64,000 nucleotides of DNA from Euphorbia lathyris (Eukaryota; Streptophyta; Magnoliopsida; Malpighiales; Euphorbiaceae). The stretch covers positions 110,140,807-110,204,806 of the forward strand of contig NC_088910.1 in the NCBI RefSeq assembly GCF_963576675.1, read 5' to 3'. The translations under genes and the position numbers were made by a program. Position 1 is the stretch's first letter, and the number at the start of each line of letters is the position of its first letter. Positions 1-11,713 of the stretch are shown here, piece after piece. The notes beneath the pieces were generated by a model. That model was given only the letters and a program-made list of their open reading frames with translations, was not told where the DNA came from and searched no databases.

Positions 1-3000
1 TCATGGCGTATCTCTTATGCCTTGGTGTTGGCATACCCCGTATGTCGCATCATCTCCTGTATATCCTTGCCCGGTTAAGAGGCATACCGTTCTCTCATGA
101 TGAATCCCCTATGGCCTTGCTGCGTCGTGTCATCATGCATCCACCCGTCAGGAGTCCCACCTGTCATGTGGTGACATATTCCTTGTATCTTCACTTTGTT
201 GTACCCCGTAGGATGTAATGCGCCCCATGCATCTTCCATTAATCGTCCGGGCACCAATCAAGAGGCATACCTGTTATGTCGCGACATATTCCATATGTCT
301 TTTCCCTGTTGAGCCTCGCTTATTGGGACCCATTCCTGGTGTCTCTATCATGTCATTACACACCGTTCAAAAGGTATACTATGTGTGACATAACGCCTCC
401 CGTACATCTTCGCCTCTTCCCTTACGCCAAGCGAGGGGCATGAGCTTCATGCCCCGTATGTCATGGTGTATCAGGCGCTTTTTCACCATGTTATATACGT
501 TTGACGAGAGACATACCAGTTGGGTCGTGACTTATCCCATACGTCCTTGCCTCATCCCGCCTTCCATATCATGAAGGGTCCTGTGCGTCTCCATCGCGTC
601 AGCTGTACACTAGTCAGGACATGTACTCGATGCACCGCCACGCATCACATGCATCATGTGCATCCGGGTATTGTTAAGGTCATACATCACGATAGGTCGC
701 ATAAGCGTCTTCCATATCGGGTACACTAGTCTAGAGCCATGCCCCGTATGTCATGATTTGAGTTCTCGCCTTGCTAGGTGCCTAACAGAAGACATACCCC
801 GTATGTCGCAATGTATCCCGTGCGTCTTTACCATGTCTCACATACCCGTCAAGTGGTCTACCTTTAGACCTTGATGTGTTCTCTACTTCTTCGCCAAGTT
901 ATACTTTGTGTGGGATATGTCGCACATATCTTTATCGTCCTGTTCATACCGTTAGGGGGTACCGCCTGCATCGTGACCTGTCACATGCGTCTTCGCCATC
1001 GTGTTTAAGTCATCCAGAGACATATCCCATATGTCGCGACGTACTCCGCCTCCCTCTATCATGGTTAGGAATACCAAACTGCTTGGTGGTCGTACCTCAT
1101 TGTCATAACATTCACCTCGTGGGGCAGATTCCGTTCACTTTCCGTATGGTCGACTCAAGACACATTATGTATGTTGACACGTTGCTGACAACATATCGAT
1201 AGATCAAAGATTAAAAAAATTATCACGACATCGGTTCCCTCAAAACTCGAATTAACCATTCATCACATGTCTCATACACGTCCTACTTATGCCTCAAGAC
1301 ATACCATGTATGTCACTACGCCTTAGCCAACACACCTCAAGATTATGACTGGTACCTTGATCTCAAATAGAACCATAATCTCACGGGTCATCGTCACCTC
1401 CCTTTCGTATCTCAAGACATACCCACGGATGTCGCCACGCTATACACAATGCCCAGGTGATTCCAAATTACGTTGTTGTATTATCCATGCCCCTCACCTC
1501 GTAGGTTGCCATCATGACCTTCGCATGCTAAGACATGCCACGTGTGTCGGTGCGCCGTGCACCTATACTCCAAAGTTACATGGTTGTAAGATCGAAACCT
1601 TAGGGTCGAGTGAACTGTTTCATACGAATCTCATTTACCTGTCGTCATTCGCATCTGGGGAGGTAATCCATACGTAGCACCTCCGTATTTCAGAATTATG
1701 GGCAATACCCTGAGCTTCGAAACGAACCCTTGACTGGTGTGTTGTCCATGCTTCCCATTTGTACCGTTAGGTGCGCCATGTCGGTCGTCATAGTGTCCCC
1801 TCGTATTTACATCATCCCACTGTCCGGACCCCAGGTTCACGTTGACCCTCTGACGCACGCTTCACACGAAGTCATGGCGTCACATCCGCGCTTTAACTGG
1901 CGCCTTATATGTCGCCTCGTCACATCTAATGAATCTATGCGTCATTGTACTAACCTCTTGGCTAGTAGGTCATCCTCATGCCCCATTGGTACTCTCGGCC
2001 GTACCTTGTATGTCCACATGTCATTGTACTAGGGTAACCTGCGCATCCTTGGTCTTCTTGAGACACCCCGTCGCATCTTCAAAATAGCTAAATCGATATG
2101 AGATGTACCAGGTGTGTCACCGTATATCGTAACACGTCAGTATTCCAAAACATGTGACACTAGTGCTTCGAACATGTATCAGCTTTCGGTGCATATCCCG
2201 TATGTCACCGCTTGTGCTTTGGTCACATGATGGGCCTTGTCAAAATGTGCCCCACATGTCGCCTTGTCATCGGCAATATTTGCAGTCCACGAATATGTCA
2301 TTAGGCTATCCAATTCTGGACCGACCTTTGACGCGCGTTCCGTATGTCATCCCTCGCACCTTACTCACATGTCAAGGACTGAGTCGTTTATACCATCCAG
2401 TCAGGGTTAAGCTTATGGCACACACCCCCATACGCGGTTCGGTACGTCCGGTTCGCATGTCAAATGTCGAGTCACTCATGTCATTAAGTTCAAGTCGAAT
2501 CTGGGGCAAGTTCATATATGTCCTCACGTGCATCTTGCTTACATCTCCAATGTCGAGTCATTTGTATCGACAAGTTCAAGTTGAACTTTTGGCACGTACC
2601 TGTCATATAGAGTGATTCATGTCATCGAATCCAAGTCATACCCTTAGGCACGTACCCTATGGGCCTTCTCGAGCATCCCACTCATACCTTGACACACTGA
2701 GTCGTTCATGTCGTGAGGTTCCTATCAAACTCTTGACGTACGCCCTGTAAATTGTCACTCATATCTTGAGTACGCCTCAAACATCGGTTTGTTTATATTG
2801 TCAAAACCTCGACACGCTCCCCCTACATCATTGGTATTATTGTCTATGCGCCCCAAACTCCGAATTGCCTTACTTATGAGTCTGAGACATATGCCCTATG
2901 TGTCGTTATTTGGGTCTCGCTCGTATCAGTAGTATCGAGTTGTTCGTACCACGTCTAAGTCCAACGTTTGGCACTTACCTCTAAGGTCTTGGTTTGCACC

Positions 3001-4450
3001 TTCGTTGCTCCTCAAATTGTTTATAGTGATAGGTTCCAGTCGAACTATCGACGTCTACCCTGTGTGTCTTTGTTGGTATCTCAAATATCGGTGATGGACC
3101 AAATACGTCATAAATATCCACATAAGATCGTTAGGAGTTCTCATAAAACATATCATCGTCAGGTTTGCGCTATGAAACAAATTAACCTTTGACATATACC
3201 AGGTAAGTCGTTGTTTCCGTCTCGTTGGTACCTCGATCGGGTTAAGGCACCTCTCATTCTACCAGATGCACCGATGTCCGCAAATTCATCGAGGTATTTG
3301 TGTCTCTAGCTTGAGTTAATCCTTAGACTGCACCCTGCGTGTCGGTATTGTGTCTAGCTGACACCTCAAATGTTGTAGGAGATACCTCTTGAGTCATCTC
3401 TGTGCGTCATCTATGCCTAAGTTGGTCAGTTAACACGTGTGTCGTATGTGTACCCTATTCGTGTCTCGTACCCAGCATGTCGGATTTCCCCCACAACGGT
3501 CGAAATCCTGAAATCAAGCCATCATGTCATTCGTGAGTTGTGTATGAGTCAATCGTGGGGGCACATCAAACGTGACTCCCATCATGCCTTTTGGCTACCT
3601 CTAAGACATACCGTAGGAGTTAATAATTGGCACATACCTCGTATGTTGACATATGCATCCTATTCGGACCTCGAGTATCAGGTATTCCGTGTTCATTGTC
3701 CCGTCAAATGATACCCATCATTATAATAGTTGCTTTCCGAGCTGGCAACTGGCGCACATCACGTATGTCACTCGTGTCTTCCTTATGCCTTAACCTGTTT
3801 GAGACACACCCCGTGTGTTACTATTTTCTGCATAGCACGCCAAGGTTCCGTTGGTACGTCTACGTATTTGTATCTTGGGTTTAAACTAACCATTGACCCA
3901 AGCCCCATATGTGGTGGTCTCGTCCCGCTTGCTTCTAGTTTAGGACACACCCTCTATGTCGATTTGTTTCAGGAAACTTGTGTTTCCTAGAAAGGCGGTT
4001 CCCTGCTATCAGTATCGTTACCAGGTAAACTATGGACACATGCCCCGCACGTCTCCATCATGGTCTGTTTAGGTCTCGGACATACCATGAGCGTCACATC
4101 AGTCCGTGTAACGCCCCGTATCTTCGAAGTACGTCATTACAACCGATGATGACAATCCCTAACATACACCTCATACATAGTCGCTTATGTTGGTTTTTTA
4201 GATCGTGAGCCATGTCGATGTACCAAGTATGTCATTCCCCCCACTCATGTCGCTACCCCTTGAATATATCTACACGTCACAGATATCATCGGGGTACACT
4301 CTCATCTACCTAGCGTCCTAGGGAATTTTACTCATCATGAGGGTCGTCTCAATCTCACAAGTGTCAGTCGTGTCAAGCGTCATTCAACATTGTACATCTT
4401 GTAAAGCATTGCAAGGTAAACTTGCAGGGTTCGTACTAATGTGTGCATAA
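1..4450. repeat. Dyad-rich degenerate repeat block (GACATA/TATGTC)
   Basis: No coding sequence is supported here; the small ORFs are short and mutually unrelated. The block is a decayed repeat built around the half-site TATGTC, often paired as an inverted repeat with a 3-base centre. Perfect 7+3+7 dyads are visible at 283-299, 791-807, 1019-1035 and 1298-1314, and many imperfect ones lie between (for example 30-48, 1415-1431, 2890-2910). Arms change in a compensatory way, GACATAC/GTATGTC in some and GACATAT/ATATGTC in others. Spacing is irregular, roughly 80-250 bases, and the motif thins out to the right of about 2000. The block may be internal noncoding DNA of element G1, whose 3' LTR is at 8916-11709. 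It could also be an unrelated satellite. Confidence 0.6.
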
Positions 4451-4705
4451 CAGTTGAAATGGTTTCAGGCATTCGCACTTCCAAACAGGTAAGTTAGCAC
4501 AGACGACCGAAGTGATACCGACGACTCTGGTAAAAAAGAAAAAGAAAAAAAAGAAGGGGTTTAGCTCCAGTCAAATCGTGTTTATGTTGTAAGAAATAAA
4601 GCGCAGACCACGAATCATGCATAAATCATACATCCATCTATAGGAGGCACAAGTAGATAGCTTTAGCATTCGCATCGCACGTGCATTGCATCATCAAAAT
4701 TCATA
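4451..4705. other. Noncoding leader before the Gag remnant
   Basis: The stretch has an A-rich run (about 4534-4556) ending in a purine tract with GGGG, then ordinary AT-rich sequence up to the ATG at 4706. The purine run resembles a polypurine tract, but no LTR start follows it. I see no other feature. Confidence 0.3.
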
Positions 4706-5515
4706 ATGCCTAAAAAGCTCCACTCACCGATCCTTTCTCTTTCCTTGTTAGAAACCCAACTCATGGCCCAGTCCAGCAATTCAAACCACAATCTTGAGAG
4801 CCGTGTGCAAGGGGCTTTAGCCAAATACATCTTTTCTGATGAGTTCAAACGTGCTCTTAATGATCCGGAGAATACTAAGCATGAGGGGGTTGAAAATTCC
4901 CAAGAGATGATAGGAGATTTCAATCTTAGAGCAGAAATCGAGCGAGTTCTTCCCGATATCCTTGCTTCAGATGAATTCAAGATAGAGCTGAAAAGGTTGG
5001 TCAGGGAGGTCCTGAGCGAGTCACTGGTTGCGGAGATCCCGAAAGCTGCTGTGGAGAAACCTATGTTCCAGCTCGCGCCACAAGTTAATCCACAAACATT
5101 CACTCCACCAAGGGTATTCTCACACCATATTTCACGAACACAACAAGATCCACACCATCGGGGACATGAGATTACCAGGGTGGTTCGCCCTCCATCGCCC
5201 ACTCAGTATAGAAGGGAGGGAAGGGAATTCTCCACTTTCACTCAACCCTTGTTTGAAGTGTTGGAGAGTCTACGAATGCATGACATACTTCACCCTCTAC
5301 CAGCCACGGGAGGTCAAACCACTGAATTAGTCAAACGCAGGGGCTACTGCCACTTCCACCAGAAATATGGTCACGGAACAAGCACTTGCATGAGGTTGAA
5401 GCATGAAATCCAAGATCTCATCGAAGCTGGAAAGATAAGTGATCCAGATCCTTCTCAACAGATGAAGCCTTCGACTTGTTCCTTGAATGGCGAAGTCTAC
5501 AACGGATCACGATAA
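4706..5515 (+). pseudogene. Truncated Ty3/gypsy Gag remnant with zinc knuckle (element G1)
   Basis: The frame gives 269 residues. The C-terminal half matches the end of Tat-type Gag: a proline-containing segment (FTQPLFEVLESL, about residues 175-186) followed by CHFHQKYGHGTSTC (about 215-228), a CCHC-like knuckle, and then LKHEIQDLIEAGKI, the helix that normally follows it. The N-terminal half is hydrophilic and lacks the capsid-like retrotransposon Gag domain, and no protease or reverse transcriptase follows, so the element looks non-autonomous. After the TAA at 5513 the same frame stays open for about 19 codons to a TGA near 5573, so the TAA may be a late mutation. The first ATG was taken; the ATG at residue 20 (MAQSS) is an alternative start. 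Confidence 0.6.
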
Positions 5516-6497
5516 TCTAAAGAAGAAGTTCTCGAGATTGAGGACACTTATGAAGTGGGAGAATCTGAAGCTTCTTGAAGTAGCATGAGAGAGAGGAGTG
5601 CACTTGTAGTCTTTATCCTTGTCTTTTATTTTATCTTCTATTCCACAAGATGTTATTAACCTCCTTTTGAATTCAATGAAATTTCGTTTCCGCAAATTTA
5701 TCCTAAACATACGTACTTACATTTGATATCTACTCAATTGAGATATTCCCGCTTCTATCATGGCACAGACGTAAGCTCTAGAATATACTTATTGCTCAGT
5801 ACTTAACCACTGAAGAGAGAAAATTAAGAGAGTAAAAAAAAAAGCAAAATAAATCATGAGAAGCGATTCCCTGACTCTACGATGATAAGTCGGGCGTAGA
5901 CCCATCAAACAAAGGGTTCTCACCAGCTTTTGCCAGAAAGAAGATTGAGCGACAATCAACAAAGTCCAAAAGAGAGAAAAAGAAAAGAAAATATGGAGCA
6001 AGCAACAAGCCCTCAGAGCCATACTTACACTGAGGCACCAATAAAGATTTCTCCCCCCCAAAGGGGGACACAAGTACAGGAGTGCGCCATTCAGAACGAG
6101 GCAGGGCAACTAACCTATCAGTGATAAAGTATTTTGTTCCAGGATCAACGAAAGGGTTTAGACCTATGATGACTCAAAGTTAAACAAGGGAAGAAAAAAA
6201 AAGAAAAAATGATGCTAAAAAGGCCCAGGGGCAAAGTCAAGTCAATCGGAAGTAAAAGAAAATAAATCAAAAGCTGACGTGATCAGCCAAGAGGAGTCAA
6301 GGTGGCAAGAGCGGTTGACATTGTCCAACGAATGTGTAATCAAATGTACGAGAGAAGCTCACTGTAACGAAGAAAGATCAAATGCGTAGTCAAGTGAAGC
6401 CGAAGGCGGCGACAAAGTTCAGAACTTTAATCAATCTCGAGGGAACCGAGGAATCCTTCTCATGAAAATAAAAAAGAAAGAAAGAAAGAAAATCCCG
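5516..6497. other. A-rich 3' noncoding region of G1
   Basis: No gene is supported. 5590-5700 is T-rich and resembles a transcript 3' end. From about 5800 the + strand is purine-rich, with many short AAAG/GAAA runs. It leads directly into the hairpin array at 6498. Confidence 0.4.
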
Positions 6498-7409
6498 ATA
6501 GGTTGAAAATCCGCAAAGGGCGGCCTATGCAACAATAAGGGACACCCCAATAAGTGAAAACCCCACGGGGTGCTTATTTGAAAATTCCAGGGTAAAAGGA
6601 GAGAGTTAAAATAACGGAAGTGTGAAAACCCGAAAGGGCATGCTTTGGTGATAGTAGTTAATAAACTGAGCAGTAAACAATTCAATGTATCTTTGCCAGG
6701 TGCTTTATTTAAGCTAGACGGTTGCATTTGTAATGAAAACACCCGCATCAATAGACACCCCATCTCAACTGAAATCACCCCAACACCCATAAACCGATCC
6801 AAAATCTATAAAAAAAAGAAAAACTAAAAAAAAAAAGACTATTCCTCTCTCTCATGCCCCATGAAGTCTGGTTCCTCTGCTCCTATGTGGTCCTCTCAAG
6901 GGTCAAATTTCGACCAAGGCGTCTCTCCTCCATAGCTACTCCCAACGGCAGTATCCCTAGTTTGGCGCACATGAAATCTCACCTCGAGTTGGCAGGGGCA
7001 TACGCCCGCATCAACTTCTAACCTACACCAAGACGGTAACTTTAATCGGGGGCACGGCCCTACAATCAGATCAACGTCCATCTCACTCCGGAAGCTTCTC
7101 CATTAACGAAGACATCAGGCATGAACTCATCGTCAAATGATTAGCATAGAAATGGCCCGTGGATATAAACCCCCTGTGCTATCCGGTATCATTCACAATC
7201 AAGAAAGAAAGAAAAGGAGAAGAAAAATTGAACAAAAAGGTTGGGTTGAAAACCTCAAAAGAGACGATCCAAGCAAAAGGAGAGATAGAGAAAATCAGTG
7301 AGATATAGAAAATATGAATTGAAAACCCCTAGGGGCAGTTCATGCAAAAGGAGAGATAGAGAATATCGGAGAGATCCCGTTGAGTTGAAATCCCGAAAAG
7401 GGCAGCTCA
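6498..7409 (+). repeat. Array of six covarying two-part hairpins
   Basis: Six dispersed units share one plan: an outer stem of 6-8 pairs, an AAAA bulge on the 5' side, and a short inner stem closed by a small loop. They lie at 6498-6528, 6551-6576, 6618-6645, 7243-7270, 7315-7342 and 7381-7409. Stem letters differ but pairing is kept. The outer stem is TGAATTG with CAGTTCA at 7315 and TGAGTTG with CAGCTCA at 7381. The inner stem is CCC/GGG around GAAA at 6629-6638, CTC/GAG around AAAA at 7254-7263, and CCCC/GGGG at 7326-7335. A-rich spacers of 20-60 bases separate neighbours within each group of three; about 600 bases lie between the two groups. The array probably acts as RNA, but its role is unknown. 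Confidence 0.65.
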
Positions 7410-7478
7410 GGCAAAAATTAGGGAAAAAATGAATACGTCAAACTCTGGTTAAAAGCGAGAGCCCCTTTGACACGAGCT

Positions 7479-8166
7479 CATCAAGACCAAATCCTCATCC
7501 TTACAACCCTTGGTTTCAAACTTAACCTCGCCCTCATCCTCGCACTCCTTGGGGACGGCCCGAAACATCATTTCTCGATCTGAAGCTACGAAAATCCTCC
7601 AAGCCTATGAAAAGGGAATCCATCCGAGCATCTCATCCACATGTACATAGTTTGCATTCCCACATGTCCATACATCCATATAAAGCAAAACACATAGGCC
7701 ACACGTATGCACATTCAAACACACGCACGGTCACCTGCATACGCACATATAAGTGTTTACATGCATCCATAGATTAGGCTACATCCGCCCATCTATATGC
7801 ATCACTACATACCTCCCATTAACACAAGATCATCAAAACTAAATCCTCATCCTTACAACCCTTGGTTTCAAACTTATCCTCACCCTCATCCTTGCACACT
7901 TTGGGGATGGCCTGAAGCATCATTTCTCGATCTAAAGCTACCGAAATCCTCCAGCCTATGAAAAGGGAATCCATTCGACCATCTCATCCACACATACATA
8001 GTTTGCATACACACATGTCCATACATCCGCATAAAGCGAAATGCACAGGCCTCACTTATGCACATTCAAACGCATGCACGGTCACCTGTACACACACACA
8101 TAGGTGGTTACACGCATCCATAAACTAGGCTACATTCACCCATCCATATGCATCACTACACACCTG
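7479..8166. repeat. Direct duplication, two copies of about 337 bp
   Basis: Copy 1 is about 7479-7815 and copy 2 about 7830-8166. Both begin with CATCAA followed by an AAATCCTCATCCTTACAACC segment and end with a TATGCATCACTACA segment. The copies differ by scattered substitutions, mostly transitions. The second half of each is rich in CACATA/CATGCA words. No ORF is supported. Confidence 0.8.
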
Positions 8167-8701
8167 CGGTCGATTTAGAGGCCAGGGTTGCTATTGAGCC
8201 TTTTTACCCACGGTCGATTTAGAGACCAGGGTTGCTTTTGAGCCATTTTACCCGCGGTCGTGGACCAGGGTTGCTATTGAACGATTTTGCCTGCGGTCGA
8301 TTTAGAGACCAGGGTTGCTTTTGAGCCATTTTACCCGCGGTCGTGGACTAGGGTTGCTTTTGAGCCATTTTGCCTGCGGTCGATTTAGAGACCAGGGTTG
8401 CTTTTGAGCCATTTTACCCGCGGTCGTGGACTAGGGTTGCTTTTGAGCCATTTTGCCTGCGGTCGATTTAGAGACCAGGGTTGCTTTTGAGCCATTTTAC
8501 CCGCGGTCGTGGACCAGGGTTACTATTGAGCCATTTTTCCTGCGGTCGATTTAGAGACCAGGATTGCTTTTGAGCCATTTTGCCTGCGGTCGATTTAGAG
8601 ACCAGGGTTGCTTTTGAGCCATTTTACCCACGGTCGTGGACCAGGATTGCTATTGAGCCATTTTACATGCAGTCGATTTAGAGACTAGGGTCCCTAGAAG
8701 G
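8166..8701. repeat. Minisatellite of alternating 44-bp and 39-bp units
   Basis: Thirteen units begin with GCGGTCG or a one-base variant at 8166, 8210, 8254, 8293, 8337, 8376, 8420, 8459, 8503, 8542, 8586, 8630 and 8669. The long unit (A, 44 bp) has CGATTTAGAGACC after the start; the short unit (B, 39 bp) has CGTGGACC instead. The order is A A B A B A B A B A A B A, so the middle is a clean 83-bp higher-order repeat. Units end with GAGCCATTTT and TGCC or ACCC. The last unit is partial. It lies just upstream of the polypurine tract of G1. Confidence 0.9.
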
Positions 8702-8900
8702 AGCATCCGTCGATAGCTGATTCAAAGGCAATGACAGGACAGCCAAGGTAAAGATTGAAGACGAAGAGGGAACTTGCGACATGGAGATCATGTATTTCTC
8801 CTCCCACTCTTTACGTGTCTTTTACTTTAATATATTTACATTGCATGTGTTGCGTTAGCAAAAAACGTTTTCCAAAACACACACATCACTGTCAAAATAG

Positions 8901-8911
8901 AAAAGTAGGGG
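8901..8911 (+). promoter_or_regulatory. Polypurine tract of G1
   Basis: AAAAGTAGGGG lies five bases before the LTR start TGTAGACACC. A purine tract directly upstream of a 3' LTR primes plus-strand DNA synthesis in LTR retrotransposons. Confidence 0.7.
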
Positions 8912-9249
8912 CAACTGTAGACACCGAGTCGAAGGACCTGTGACGAAAACCTGAAACAAGACGGTTGAAGCGGTTGGTTCCGGGAGTTTTAACGCGGAAA
9001 AAATGTATAATAAAAAAAAATGAGAGGTCAGTAGGAGTCGCGATCGCCGAGTGGACGGCTCGCGAGTGCTCAGCAACGTGGTGCGAGTGCCTAGCGGCAG
9101 TCGTCGCGTGCCCGACGACAGTTGAACGCACGTCCGACAGCGCGGGGTGCACGCCCGACGGCCGCTGGGCACGCGCGCCAGACAGCACGGAGCGTACGCC
9201 CGACGGCCGCTGGGCGCACGCGCCCGGCAGCCTCTGGGCGAGCGCCCAA

Positions 9250-9588
9250 CAGCGGTGGGCGAACGCCCAACCTTCGTTGGGCGTTCGCCCAACATAAGTT
9301 GGGCGTTCGCCCAACTAGTGTTGGGTGATAGCCCAACCTACTTCGGGCGACGCCCAATTTTAATCGAGCGTCGCCCAAAGTTTCCGGGGATCCATGCCTA
9401 TATAAGGCACGGATCCCCACAGCGGTGGGCGAACGCCAACCTTCGTTGGGCGGACGCCCAACGTGGTTGGGCGTTCGCCCAACTAGTGTTGGGTGATAGC
9501 CCAACCTACTTCGGGCGACGCCCAATTTTAATCGAGCGTCGCCCAAAGTTTCTGGGGATCCATGCCTATATGAGGCACGGATCCCCAT
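9250..9588 (+). promoter_or_regulatory. Two tandem 170-bp LTR promoter units with 18-bp dyads
   Basis: Unit 1 (9250-9419) and unit 2 (9420-9588) are near-identical and each ends in a TATA-containing hairpin. Upstream of the hairpin each unit holds perfect 18-base dyads of the form GTTGGGCG-NN-CGCCCAAC: 9276-9293 and 9298-9315 in unit 1, 9445-9462 and 9466-9483 in unit 2, plus looser versions. Degenerate GC-rich relatives extend back to about 9110. The layout looks like a duplicated proximal promoter with binding-site arrays. Confidence 0.65.
9386..9418 (+). promoter_or_regulatory. TATA box inside a perfect hairpin (unit 1)
   Basis: GGGGATCC (9386-9393) pairs with GGATCCCC (9411-9418). Inside, TGCC (9395-9398) pairs with GGCA (9406-9409), with one A/C mismatch between the stems. 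The loop is TATATAA (9399-9405). Unit 2 keeps the same stems at 9554-9586 but its loop reads TATATGA, so unit 1 is the likelier active TATA box. Confidence 0.6.
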
Positions 9589-11713
9589 GCATTTTGAGGG
9601 GGGGATTTTTGGGAGAGCTTTCTCACTCTAGACATTTTTAGAGAGAGAAAGTGAAATTTTTTGAGGAAAATATTTTTTTTCCTCAAAAAGTCCGAATTTC
9701 CTAAAAGTTAAATTTTTACTAAAAAACCCGAAAACACAAAAAACGCAACTCGTGGAATCAACCGACTTCAGCCGTCAAATACCGATCTTGAGGTATTATC
9801 CGAGGACTAGACTCGTTTTATTTATTTTATTTTATTTAATTCATTTCCTATATTTATTTATTTTTATGTTATAATTTTATTTATTTAGTTAGTTATTTAT
9901 TTATCACGTTTTATTTAATTTTTCGTATTTATTTAATTTTCGTCTCGTATTAGATAAACGTTCGGTTTTGTTTTAAAATAAAAACCTCGTTTTAACATCC
10001 CAATACGAACCGTGATCCAATTCAAAGGTAGCTCGGGATTAATAAAAACGTTGTAATTATAAGTTTTAAAAAATATTTCTAAATAATATTTTAAAATAAA
10101 ACGTCGTTTTAGGATTCTCCGTTATAGGCTATGATCCAATTTGGGTAGCTCGGAGGTCCAAAACGATAGAATAGATCCAATTTAAAGCGTTTGAACAAAT
10201 CTGGAAACTGTTGGAGTAGTTCTGTAATTTTATGTTTTCTGTCACTAAAGGCTGTTTACCGACGGATTTTCCGTCGGTAAAGCTGCTGAAATATAAAAAA
10301 TGCTGTTTTGGTCCCTCCTTCTCAACTTTTAGGCTTTTGGTCCTTTATATACATATGTATATTTATGTAATATATACTTTCAAGCTATTTTTAAATATTT
10401 TGTACATATATTTATTTAATGTGTTTATATATCATTTCCTTTCATCGATTTGATTTAGAGTTTATTCTCTATATATTATTATGTACAAAACTATTTTGAT
10501 TTGGAGTTGATTTTCTTATTTATGAATTTTATTCTCTATCTTTACATTATTTCTTAAATAAAAACCAAAGTGTATTTTAATTAGCCTTATCCTTATTTTC
10601 ACCTATGTATGTATTACTACTTTCCTTATCATATATTTGATCTATATATATTATTACTATTTTACCATTCTTACATATACGTATAAATATGTATATTTAT
10701 TCTCCATTTGGATTTCCTATAGGTATATATTCTTTAAATATGTTTGGTTGGGTGAAAAGGGAAAAATAAATCACAAAAAAGAGAGTTTAATTTGTTGGTT
10801 TAAATTAAAGCTTTTCTAGATGTTCCCAAAGTGTAAATAACGTTTTCTTGACATCTTTAAATCGTTTCCAAAATATCATGTTTTAAAACCTTAATTCATT
10901 CCAACGACGGATTAAGCGAACCTTGTAATTAAAACTGTTTCTTAAAATTGCTTTTAATAATAGAGTTTTTGAATTGTTAAAAGGTTTTGTACAAAATAAA
11001 TTGACTTGTATGTTTAATCACGTTTTCTTGTTAAAAGCTTTTATCTCAACATTTTCAAACGCTCGAGTCGTTCCAACGACGGTTCGAGTGAACGCCATTA
11101 ACGGGGTTTTAAAACGTTCCTAAATCGTTCCAACGATGATTAAGGTATGAATCATGAAAATAAACTCATTTTGGGAAGTGAGTTTAGTTTAGAGTTAGTG
11201 TGTAATACGAATCATAAATCACATTGTAAACAAATCAATTCTTTCTTCTCCCCCCTCTCTCTCCTATGTATTTTGAACTGATGTAAATGGGTGGTTCTTT
11301 ACCAAAATGGCTTTCAATAATATATGCTCAAAACGGTTTTCAAAACGAGAAAGAAAAGGTTTCAAATGAATTTTAAACTTAAAGAAATATGCGATTAGTC
11401 CGTTATTGCCTAACACGCTGAGTAGGAGGCCGGTGGTTCATAATCGGGCGATGTCGGGGTGCCTAGTAGCCTTTCTCCGGAAGGAAGCTAGCCTTCTCGG
11501 CTCGTACCTAAGTTTCCCGAACCCTCACCAGTCTCCCGCAAGGGATCGGTGTTCATTTTCCCATTCGTGGGTGGCGACTCTTTCATACTCCGAGCTCCGG
11601 TCCTGCCGAGCAGCTTGATTCCACGATTGGTTGCTTTCGGCGCCAATCACCGCTTACGTCGCCATAAGGTGTCCACCTCCCGGTCCGCCCGGGAGATTAG
11701 GCCGCGACACCTC

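Larger units (their letters stand above)
8916..11709 (+). mobile_element. 3' LTR of gypsy-type element G1
   Basis: The LTR starts TGTAGACACC after the polypurine tract and ends GCCGCGACA at 11709, giving TGT...ACA ends and about 2.8 kb. The right boundary is supported because sequence from about 11714 matches the last ORF of a SIRE element (compare 52260-52340), so G1 inserted into that ORF. Inside are GC-rich palindrome repeats and duplicated promoter units (9250-9588), then an AT-rich part (9600-11400) with three copies of a TTCCAACGA motif (near 10898, 11069 and 11128). A GC-richer end follows (11400-11709). The 5' LTR lies outside the window, so age cannot be estimated. Confidence 0.7.

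Noticed and set aside
1..4450. Many short ORFs of 60-150 codons as small genes
   Set aside because: They lie in degenerate repeat DNA, on both strands, with no shared domain or codon pattern, and change with each repeat copy.
7640..8160. CACATA/CATGCA-rich stretches as telomere-like or satellite DNA
   Set aside because: They belong to the 337-bp direct duplication and show no short regular period.
8166..8701. CRISPR-like array
   Set aside because: Units are contiguous and nearly identical throughout, with no unique spacers; the context is a plant LTR element.
8855..9641. Overlapping arginine/proline-rich ORFs on both strands
   Set aside because: They are produced by the GGGCG/CGCCC palindrome repeats of the G1 LTR, which leave all frames open.
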